A DNA stretch of 64,000 nt from Glaciecola sp047250385. GTDB taxonomy: Bacteria; Pseudomonadota; Gammaproteobacteria; Enterobacterales; Alteromonadaceae. The notes under the pieces are model-generated. The model did no database searches. It was not told where the DNA came from and saw only the letters and a program-made list of their open reading frames with translations. Shown here one piece after another: positions 53,632 through 60,298 of the stretch (positions are counted from its first letter, which is position 1; each line of letters begins with the position of its first letter). The position numbers were made by a program, and so were the translations under genes. The stretch covers positions 124,001 to 188,000 of the forward strand of contig NZ_JBLBVM010000055.1 in assembly GCF_047250385.1 (NCBI RefSeq). Reading direction: 5' to 3'.

Positions 53632-55174
53632 AGGGAAGACAGTCTATCTTGTTTATCAGAAAGACTTTTCTGAAGGCGGAGCGGATCGATATTTTATATA
53701 TGATGGTGATGCTTTCTCTGAGGCTCGTTCAGAAGAAGTTGTTGCCCTTGATTGCTTTATAGTAACTCATGACTTTTGGTTAATCTCCAGTTCGTTATTT
53801 AAAAAACACGGCAGCTTACCCCCAAAGGTTATCGATATTGTATTGATGTCAAAGGTCGTTGCGGGAGTTAAATCGATAGGCGGAGATGTTCAGCCTTGGG
53901 ATGTGTCCAAAACTATTAAGCCGCTACTTAAGGAAAGTGACGATTTTGATTATTACATGGACATGTATTACCGACGTAAAGAGTTAGTTGTAGATATTTA
54001 CATGCTAATTTCACATAAGCTTGCGGAGTGTTTTGAGCAATTGTCAGCATTAGCTTCGAAAGCAGGAGAAATAGAAAGGTTTTATTCTTTGGAGGTGCCC
54101 ATCTTCAATGAGCTGGTTGTTTCAGCTTGCAAAGGTATTCGAGTGAATAACGATATGGTGAGGGAACACAAAGATAATCTTAAGTTAGACTTCTACCGAC
54201 AACTTAAATTGTTTGCGGAAAAGCACAAGGTGATGTATGAACTTCCGGTCGAGGGAGAGGTTAGGGAGAAGATGTCCGCTCTAGGGTATGACGTTCAGGA
54301 TTATAGTCTTGAATTTTTGATTGATTTTTTGCCTTCGCGTGATGGCTATACTGACGATTTACGAAGTCTTCAAAAAACTAACAAGAGTTATAGAATATTT
54401 AATTCTATCTCTTCTAGTTCTAGAAGGTTAAGGCCAATAGTCGAGTCACACTGGACTTCTACTTCCAGAATCTACCATAAATCACCAAACCTTCAGAATA
54501 TATCTAAAAGATACCGAAATATATTTGTTGCCGATGAGGAGATGTCTCTTTGCTATGTAGATTATGATCAGTTTGAGGTTGGTATAATGGCGGCACTGTC
54601 ATCTGATCCAAAAATGAAGAACATTTACGAAAACAGTGATGCTTATAGAGACTTTGCAGTTCAGGTTTTCAATGATACAAGCATGAGAAAGAAGGCCAAA
54701 GTCCTTTTTTTATCATATACGTATGGGATGTCGTTAGAGAATATTATTAGCTCTGTTAAAGAATTGGGAGGCAATCAAATAATAGCACGTGAGTACTTTT
54801 CTGGATTTTCGGTGTTTGAGGATTGGAAAAAGTCGATAAATAATGAGTTTTTTGAAAGCGGGCGAGTTGGAACAATCTCGGCTAATTATTTGAATAGGAA
54901 TTCTGATAAAGAGTTAACGGATAAAGAGAAACGAACATCTGTTAATCATGTTATTCAAGGCACTGCTACTTATATATTTAAGAGAGCGCTATTAGAGCTT
55001 TCAAGACTTGATAATGTTCAAGTCTTGATACCAATGCATGATGCCATTTTGTTTCAACATACTGCGCTAGTTGATCCTGCAAATGTAGTTAGAATATTTG
55101 AAAAGGTAATGACGGATGAGTTACATCAGAAGGTAAAAGGAAAAGCTTCAATTGAAAGCTTCTATGCCGAATAA
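53624..55174 (+). CDS. divergent family A DNA polymerase
   Basis: PolA-type polymerase, about 516 aa. Motif A VDYDQFEVGIMAALSSDP (Asp 313, Glu 318), motif B RKKAKVLFLSYTYGMS (Arg 355, Lys 359, Tyr 367), motif C PMHDAILFQ (His 472, Asp 473). The Arg-rich palm entry HKSPNLQNIS is conserved. No 5'-nuclease domain; an N-terminal 3'-5' exonuclease-like remnant may span residues about 30-80. Compared with E. coli Pol I, the Glu after HD is Ala, and the O-helix Phe (F762) is Leu. I use ATG 53624, overlapping the RT stop; the frame opens at 53594. Confidence 0.88.
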   Translation: MSRGKTVYLVYQKDFSEGGADRYFIYDGDAFSEARSEEVVALDCFIVTHDFWLISSSLFKKHGSLPPKVIDIVLMSKVVAGVKSIGGDVQPWDVSKTIKPLLKESDDFDYYMDMYYRRKELVVDIYMLISHKLAECFEQLSALASKAGEIERFYSLEVPIFNELVVSACKGIRVNNDMVREHKDNLKLDFYRQLKLFAEKHKVMYELPVEGEVREKMSALGYDVQDYSLEFLIDFLPSRDGYTDDLRSLQKTNKSYRIFNSISSSSRRLRPIVESHWTSTSRIYHKSPNLQNISKRYRNIFVADEEMSLCYVDYDQFEVGIMAALSSDPKMKNIYENSDAYRDFAVQVFNDTSMRKKAKVLFLSYTYGMSLENIISSVKELGGNQIIAREYFSGFSVFEDWKKSINNEFFESGRVGTISANYLNRNSDKELTDKEKRTSVNHVIQGTATYIFKRALLELSRLDNVQVLIPMHDAILFQHTALVDPANVVRIFEKVMTDELHQKVKGKASIESFYAE

Positions 55175-55206
55175 TTAAATTGGTCAGCATAGAATTAATA
55201 TTAAAG

Positions 55207-55380
55207 TTAAAGGCATCGTAATGAAAGTTCATTCTCGATATTTTGCAGTGAAGCCAAAGCATTTGTACGCTGAAGCGTATTGGCATTACTTTTTATCAGC
55301 TCGATAAAAACGTCTTTATGTAAGCCGTGAAGCTGATATGTGTTTTTGGCTGCTAATTCAAATTTTGTTACTAATCTCAT
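55207..55380 (-). CDS. small protein convergent to polymerase gene, 57 aa
   Basis: Reads leftward and ends 32 bases after the polymerase gene. ATG 55380 with a strong AGGAGG seven bases upstream. Starts MRLVTKFELAAKNTYQLHGL; mostly helical, no family recognised. The good ribosome site supports it as real, and not just an open frame. It might belong to the ArdA side rather than the RT module. Confidence 0.62.
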   Translation of the reverse strand: MRLVTKFELAAKNTYQLHGLHKDVFIELIKSNANTLQRTNALASLQNIENELSLRCL

Positions 55381-55909
55381 TGTAACCTCCTATATTTGGA
55401 GGCCGTGACAACCACGGCCTTTGTAAAGCCGCGTGGTCGAGAATATGTGGTTGCCTGCACCTTTGGTCGCAATACAATGGAGAAGCATTTTATGCTTGCA
55501 GGAATAAACCGCTATTCACGTTAATGTGGATGCTAAAAAGGCCGCGTGGGTTCACGCGTTTTCAAATTTGGTGGTAAAGATTGATTGGTTATTTGGATCA
55601 GCACTAAAGCGCTGCTGCTTTTGTTTAAAAAGAGTTTCGCTGCGCTGAAAAAAGGCAGAACACGTTCGTGTTCGCATCTTCTGTTCTAGTTTCCCCTTTT
55701 GGGTAGACGTAAAAATATCACATAACTTGTCTTCATCAAGACATCCCCCAACCTTCCGCACCTTCTCAAGTTCAGGTTTGTGCAGGCTGGGTGGTCCCCC
55801 CTGTCTGGATTGCGCCAAAACATGTGATCTTCGCTCGCCAGCTCGCTTCTTTTTCTGGGGTTTTCAACCCCAAAAGGGGGTGTGTTTTTAAGATTAAGGA
55901 GCAAAAGAA
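55381..55909. promoter_or_regulatory. structured non-coding region before ardA
   Basis: About 530 bases with no convincing gene. Contains the stem GGCCGTG/CACGGCC (55401-55419), CACGCG-containing sequence, and GGGGTT-TTC-AACCCC (55857-55871) followed by AAAAGGGGG before ardA. Two overlapping reverse frames of 72 and 88 codons exist, but lack ribosome sites and recognisable content. Probably regulatory for ardA and the 57-aa gene. Confidence 0.45.
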
Positions 55910-56425
55910 ATGAGCGAAGAAATTAGAATTTATGTTGCAGACCTAGCCGCATACAACAACGGCAAGTTACATGGTGTTTGGATTGATGCCACGCAAGCGC
56001 TGGACGATATTCAAGAGCAAATTAACGAGTTGTTAGCCAACAGCCCAGAAGACGATGCTGAAGAATATGCTATTCATGATTATGAAGGCTTTGCAGGTTA
56101 TTCAGTGTCTGAGTATGAAGGAATTGAGCGCGCGCACGAAGTAGCTTGTTTTATTGAGGAACATGGCGAAATTGCAGGCGATTTATTATCTCACTTTGGC
56201 GATAGTATCGACGATGCGCAAAAAGCCATTGAAGATAATTATTGTGGTTGTTATGCCTCACTGGCTGACTATGCCGAAGAGCTGACCGAAGAAACCACAC
56301 AGATCCCAGAGCATTTAGCATTTTATATCGACTATGAAAAAATGGGGCGTGATATGGAGCTAGGCGGCGATGTATTCACCATCGAAATAGGTTATCAAGA
56401 AGTTCATATTTTTTGGAACCATTAA
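55910..56425 (+). CDS. ardA: ArdA antirestriction protein
   Basis: DNA-mimic inhibitor of type I restriction enzymes, 171 aa. Highly acidic, with the family blocks IYVADLAAYNNGKLHGVWID, AIHDYEGF and the C-terminal MGRDMELGGDVFTIE. ArdA occupies the DNA site of the HsdM2S core. Preceded by AAGGAGC. It lies on the same element as an intact hsd system, so it may protect the element in new hosts or modulate the resident enzyme. Confidence 0.93.
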   Translation: MSEEIRIYVADLAAYNNGKLHGVWIDATQALDDIQEQINELLANSPEDDAEEYAIHDYEGFAGYSVSEYEGIERAHEVACFIEEHGEIAGDLLSHFGDSIDDAQKAIEDNYCGCYASLADYAEELTEETTQIPEHLAFYIDYEKMGRDMELGGDVFTIEIGYQEVHIFWNH

Positions 56426-56482
56426 ACAGGCGAGCTTCTGCCCTTTCTTGTTGAAGGGGCGGGAGCTTGCTTTTGGCGGCGC

Positions 56483-56569
56483 ACTTTTGGGGCTCAGAGG
56501 CCTTGCAGCCTATATCGCTCATATTTCGCTTGTCTTGTCTCCGCTGTCGTCAAGCTGAGCCCCAAAAGT
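56483..56569. repeat. 15-bp perfect inverted repeat with 57-base loop
   Basis: ACTTTTGGGGCTCAG (56483-56497) and CTGAGCCCCAAAAGT (56555-56569) are perfect complements in the ardA-abiE gap. The loop is CT-rich and has no coding frame. It may be a structured RNA, a recombination site or a remnant of an insertion. Confidence 0.8.
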
Positions 56570-56583
56570 TTAAATAATGCTGG

Positions 56584-56608
56584 CTATCGGTATTATTAAT
56601 ACCGATAG
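56584..56608. promoter_or_regulatory. 25-base palindrome, probable AbiEi operator
   Basis: CTATCGGTATTA-T-TAATACCGATAG is a perfect 12-bp inverted repeat with a one-base centre. AbiEi antitoxins autorepress by binding inverted repeats in their promoter, and this lies upstream of abiEi. Confidence 0.65.
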
Positions 56609-56631
56609 CGCCTTTGTTTTAAACTGTTCTG

Positions 56632-56762
56632 GTTTATATTTTGTGTATTTCGCGGCGCTTACCGCCGTGAAACTTAATGGTGGTAAACCATGTTTGATTA
56701 TGTTAGTTTATACATATTGTTTTTTACGGCGTTTATCGCCGCAAATAAAGCTAATGGTAAAC
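56632..56762 (+). repeat. degenerate tandem duplication upstream of abiEi
   Basis: Two related blocks of about 60 bases (56632-56691 and 56703-56762) share TTTATA, a GGCG-(T/C)TTA-(C/T)CGCC stem, and TAATGG...TAAAC. Each can encode a similar short peptide (YFAALTAVKLNGGK; FFTAFIAANKANGK) in different reading frames. The second block overlaps the start of the longest abiEi frame. Confidence 0.6.
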
Positions 56763-57619
56763 TAAAAAGGGTTGTACGCTTGGTTAACAGCACTACTTCA
56801 CATGATGATGTAGCAAAAGGGGCTTATAAACAGTCACTTAAAGCGCTTCTACCTTATGGCATGCTGGCGACTAAAAAGTGGCTAGCTGAACAAGGCTTAA
56901 GTGCCCATGCCATCGATAACGCAGTGAAAACAGAAACTTTGTTATTACTGGCTACTGGCGTATATAGCCAGTATTCCCGCTCATTGAGCTGGGAAGGCGT
57001 GGTTGCCTCTATGCAGCGTATGGATGTGAATAGCTCGGATAATCTGCCTTCCGTTATCGTTGGCGGGTTGTCAGCATTGTCATTATCGGGGTTGTCGCAG
57101 TATCTGTCGTTAGGCAGTACGCCACATATACATTTATATGCACAAGGCAAGTTGCCATCATGGCTGGGGCGTTTATCGCTGCCCGTTGAATGTGATGGGC
57201 ATAGTACCAATACGTTGTGGCCTGAATGGCTGATAAAAGACAAAAGCTTTATCAGGCAGCATGAATGGGAGGCGGATCTGCCCCCTGTGTATTTTTCATG
57301 TCCTGAAAAAGCGTTGTTGGAGTTACTGGTAGATTTGCCAGACGCGGTTAGCTTTGAGCATGCCGACGAGCTTATGCAAGGGCTAGTGAATTTATCACCC
57401 AGAAAACTCGATACACTTTTAAAAGCGTGCAAAAGCGTGAAGGTGAAACGTTTGTTTTTCTGGTTAGCTAAACGTCAAGCTTACCCTTGGTTTAACAAGC
57501 TGAATGTCGAGGATTACGATTTAGGCTCTGGCAAGCGTGTTGTGGCTAAAGGCGGCAAATTGGATACGGATTATTTGATCACTGTGCCGTCACATATGGC
57601 AATGGAAAGCGAAAGTTAG
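56690..57619 (+). CDS. abiEi: AbiEi family antitoxin
   Basis: Type IV toxin-antitoxin antitoxin and repressor, up to 309 aa. The N-terminal wHTH begins near ALLPYGMLATKKWLAEQGLS, then the AbiEi antitoxin core (LPPVYFSCPEKALLELLVDLP). The ATG 56690 form adds an atypical hydrophobic N-terminus within the repeat; TTG 56780, with AAAAAGG nine bases upstream, gives a better-looking 279-aa protein. Translationally adjacent to abiEii (two bases apart). AbiEi binds DNA and represses the operon. Confidence 0.85.
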   Translation: MFDYVSLYILFFTAFIAANKANGKLKRVVRLVNSTTSHDDVAKGAYKQSLKALLPYGMLATKKWLAEQGLSAHAIDNAVKTETLLLLATGVYSQYSRSLSWEGVVASMQRMDVNSSDNLPSVIVGGLSALSLSGLSQYLSLGSTPHIHLYAQGKLPSWLGRLSLPVECDGHSTNTLWPEWLIKDKSFIRQHEWEADLPPVYFSCPEKALLELLVDLPDAVSFEHADELMQGLVNLSPRKLDTLLKACKSVKVKRLFFWLAKRQAYPWFNKLNVEDYDLGSGKRVVAKGGKLDTDYLITVPSHMAMESES

Positions 57620-57621
57620 CT

Positions 57622-58536
57622 ATGGATAGAAACAGTATTTATTACAAGCAAGTGCAGTTATTGATGCAGGTTTTGCCCTTTGTCGCCAAGCAGGAATGTT
57701 TCGCGCTTAAAGGCGGAACGGCGATCAATCTCTTTGTTAGAGAGTTTCCGCGCTTGTCGGTTGATATTGATTTGGTTTATCTGCCCATGAAAGGCCGTGA
57801 TGACGCATTACAGGAAATATGCGCAGCATTAGATGCCATTAGCGCAGATTTAAAAGTCGCGTTTAAAGATGTTGAGCTAACAGAAGCTTATAAGTCAAAA
57901 CGCGATGCTCTGAGGCTAATTGTTGGCCGTAATGGTGTGCAGATAAAGGTTGAGCTCTCACCCGTGCTACGTGGCACGGTTTACGAGCCGCAGTTGATGG
58001 AAGTATGCGCCGCCGTAGAAGATGAATTTGGTTATGCAGAAGTGCCTGTGGTGGCCTTGGCTGATCTTTATGCTGGCAAAATATGCGCGGCATTAGATAG
58101 GCAGCACCCAAGAGACTTATTCGATGTGAAGTGGCTCTTGGAAAATGAAGGCCTGACGGATGAGATAAGAAAGGCACTAATAATCTATCTCTCAAGTCAC
58201 AATCGGCCAATGGCCGAATTGTTAAGGCCGCAATTTAAAGATATAGCGGCCATTTATGCAGGTGAATTTGCAAATATGGCCGAGACGGACGTACCGCTTG
58301 AAGAGCTGGTGGCCGTGAGAGAGCGTTTGGTAGAGCTTATTCACCAAGGGCTAACCGATAGTGAAAAAGGCTTTTTACTGTCGTTTAAAAACCGTGAGCC
58401 GGATTGGGCGTTGCTTGGTCTTGATGCTGTTAGTGAACTTCCGGCCATTAAATGGAAACAGATTAATCTGGCCAAAATGCCAGATGACAAACATAAGCTG
58501 GCGTTAAACAAGCTAAAAGAAGTACTGAGTGTTTGA
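57622..58536 (+). CDS. abiEii: AbiEii nucleotidyltransferase toxin
   Basis: AbiEii/DUF1814 toxin, 304 aa. The nucleotidyltransferase motif FALKGGTAINLF (about residues 23-34) and SVDIDLVYL (catalytic Asp pair, about 43-51) are intact, with later LADLYAGKICAALDRQHPRDLFDVKWLL. Toxins of this group modify tRNA or other nucleic acid ends and give abortive infection. SXT-type elements carry a related pair (mosAT) for element maintenance. Last element gene before prfC. Confidence 0.92.
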   Translation: MDRNSIYYKQVQLLMQVLPFVAKQECFALKGGTAINLFVREFPRLSVDIDLVYLPMKGRDDALQEICAALDAISADLKVAFKDVELTEAYKSKRDALRLIVGRNGVQIKVELSPVLRGTVYEPQLMEVCAAVEDEFGYAEVPVVALADLYAGKICAALDRQHPRDLFDVKWLLENEGLTDEIRKALIIYLSSHNRPMAELLRPQFKDIAAIYAGEFANMAETDVPLEELVAVRERLVELIHQGLTDSEKGFLLSFKNREPDWALLGLDAVSELPAIKWKQINLAKMPDDKHKLALNKLKEVLSV

Positions 58537-58556
58537 TTTATAGTACTTAGTTATTT

Positions 58557-58565
58557 TGCTAGAAT
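58557..58565 (+). promoter_or_regulatory. candidate element-borne promoter for prfC
   Basis: TG-C-TAGAAT, an extended -10, lies just after abiEii, about 135 bases before the new prfC start. No clear -35. In SXT the element likewise supplies prfC with a promoter and 5' codons. Confidence 0.4.
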
Positions 58566-58662
58566 AGCGCTCAAATTTTTCAATGCTTTGATGGGAGGTT
58601 TTGCTGGCTGTAGGCCGTGGCAATCTGCTTGAAGATCAGGGCTTAGAGTTAACTTTATTTTT

Positions 58663-58682
58663 TTGTACAAATAGTTGTACAA
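58663..58682. repeat. TTGTACAA pair, right end of element
   Basis: TTGTACAA at 58663-58670 and 58675-58682, centres 12 bases apart, matching the motif and spacing of the left-end cluster. It lies just before the prfC start, so a bound protein could also affect prfC expression. Confidence 0.8.
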
Positions 58683-58699
58683 AACGGGAATTTAGATAC

Positions 58700-60286
58700 A
58701 TGGCAAACGCCGATTTTCTTAATGAAATCAATAAGCGAAGAACTTTCGCTATCATCTCTCACCCCGATGCGGGTAAAACCACTATCACCGAAAAAGTATT
58801 ATTGTTCGGAAATGCCTTACAGAAAGCTGGAACTGTAAAAGGCAAAAAATCTGGGCAGCATGCGAAATCTGATTGGATGGAAATGGAAAAAGAGCGTGGC
58901 ATCTCAGTCACAACCTCTGTGATGCAATTTCCCTACAAAGATCACTTGGTAAACCTCCTCGATACTCCAGGGCACGAAGACTTTTCTGAAGATACCTACA
59001 GAACGTTAACCGCCGTTGATAGCTGTTTAATGGTGATTGACGCGGCAAAAGGTGTTGAAGCGCGTACTATCAAGTTGATGGAAGTTACTCGATTACGTGA
59101 TACTCCTATTATTACCTTCATGAATAAATTGGATCGAGATACACGAGATCCTATTGACTTGCTTGATGAAGTTGAAGAAATCTTGAATATAAAGTGTGCT
59201 CCAATTACTTGGCCAATTGGCATGGGTAAAGAATTTAAAGGCGTTTATCACCTCCTGCGTGATGAGACAATTCTGTATAAAACAGGACAAGGCCATACTA
59301 TTCAAGAAACTAAAATCATCAAAGGCTTAAATAATCCAGAGCTTGATGATGCAATTGGTACGTATGCTGAAGAATTACGAGATATGCTGGAATTGGTGCA
59401 GGGCGCATCCCACGAATTCGAGCTTGAAGCTTTTTTAGCGGGTGAATTAACTCCCGTTTATTTTGGTACAGCCCTGGGTAACTTTGGCGTTGACCATATG
59501 CTTGACGGACTTATCGAGTGGGCGCCTATGCCTCAAGGTCGTGAGCATGATTTAGGCTCCGTTGAAAGTACAGACGCTAATTTCAGTGGTTTTGTTTTCA
59601 AAATTCAAGCAAATATGGATCCGAAGCATCGTGATAGGATAGCATTCTGCCGTGTCGTTTCAGGCAAGTATGAAAAGGGCATGAAGATGCACCATACTCG
59701 CATCGGTAAAGATGTTCGTATAGCAGATGCGGTTACCTTCTTGGCTGGTGATAGAAGTTTGCTACAAGACGCTTATGCAGGAGATATAATTGGCTTGCAT
59801 AACCACGGCTCTATAAAGATTGGCGATACATTTACGTCTGGTGAAAAATATCGTTTCTCGGGCATTCCAAACTTTGCGCCAGAACTATTTAAACGTATTC
59901 GCCTGCGTGATCCTTTAAAGCAAAAACAATTGCTTAAAGGCTTGATCCAGTTATCAGAAGAAGGTGCTGTGCAGGTATTCAGGCCTTTACAGAATAACGA
60001 TTTAATCGTTGGCGCCGTCGGTGTCCTACAATTTGATGTTGTTGTCGCTAGGCTGAAAGCCGAATACAATGTAGACGCAATTTATGAAGGTGTAGGTGTT
60101 GCTACCGCACGCTGGGTTTACTGCGACGATGCACGCAAGTTAGACGAATTTAGACGCAAATCAGAGGTGAATTTAGCCTTAGATGGTGGAGATAACCTAG
60201 CTTATATAGCACCGACTATGGTTAATTTATCTCTCTCACAAGAACGTTATCCCGATATTGAATTTAAAACCACAAGAGAACACTAG
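58700..60286 (+). CDS. prfC: peptide chain release factor 3 with element-derived N-terminus
   Basis: GTPase recycling RF1/RF2 from the ribosome, about 528 aa, the normal length. G1 motif AIISHPDAGKTT, G2 region GISVTTSV, G3 DTPGHEDF and G4 NKLD are intact. The first 12 residues (MANADFLNEINK) differ from the native stub (MSYQSEIEK), showing that the element supplies the 5' end, and the rest is host. Start ATG 58700 is chosen over the 58601 frame, which has non-RF3 sequence. Codons up to the crossover probably come from the element. Confidence 0.95.
   Translation: MANADFLNEINKRRTFAIISHPDAGKTTITEKVLLFGNALQKAGTVKGKKSGQHAKSDWMEMEKERGISVTTSVMQFPYKDHLVNLLDTPGHEDFSEDTYRTLTAVDSCLMVIDAAKGVEARTIKLMEVTRLRDTPIITFMNKLDRDTRDPIDLLDEVEEILNIKCAPITWPIGMGKEFKGVYHLLRDETILYKTGQGHTIQETKIIKGLNNPELDDAIGTYAEELRDMLELVQGASHEFELEAFLAGELTPVYFGTALGNFGVDHMLDGLIEWAPMPQGREHDLGSVESTDANFSGFVFKIQANMDPKHRDRIAFCRVVSGKYEKGMKMHHTRIGKDVRIADAVTFLAGDRSLLQDAYAGDIIGLHNHGSIKIGDTFTSGEKYRFSGIPNFAPELFKRIRLRDPLKQKQLLKGLIQLSEEGAVQVFRPLQNNDLIVGAVGVLQFDVVVARLKAEYNVDAIYEGVGVATARWVYCDDARKLDEFRRKSEVNLALDGGDNLAYIAPTMVNLSLSQERYPDIEFKTTREH
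58757..58767 (+). other. right attachment site region (attR)
   Basis: TCTCACCCCGA within prfC codons for SHPD, the partner of attL (32590-32600). The bases upstream, as far as the start codon, are presumed element-derived. Confidence 0.55.
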
Positions 60287-60298
60287 GTTTATTACGAC

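Larger units (their letters stand above)
32590..58770. mobile_element. integrative mobilizable element inserted in prfC
   Basis: Bounded by the prfC stub on the left and intact prfC on the right; about 26 kb. Contains two tyrosine integrases, AlpA-like regulator, MobC, relaxase, a VirD4-type coupling protein, but no recognisable type IV secretion genes, so it probably depends on a helper element for conjugation. Cargo: HNH protein, type I restriction-modification, RT plus family A polymerase, ArdA, AbiE toxin-antitoxin. The 5' end of prfC is the known target of SXT/R391 ICEs, whose transfer genes are missing here. Exact ends are uncertain by about 10 bases. Confidence 0.9.

Noticed and set aside
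55552..55904. Overlapping reverse frames of 88 and 72 codons
   Set aside because: No ribosome sites, Lys/Arg/Ser/Gln-rich chance composition, overlap each other in different frames.
58601..58699. N-terminal extension of prfC (33 codons)
   Set aside because: Contains the TTGTACAA pair and no RF3-like sequence; ATG 58700 gives normal RF3 length.
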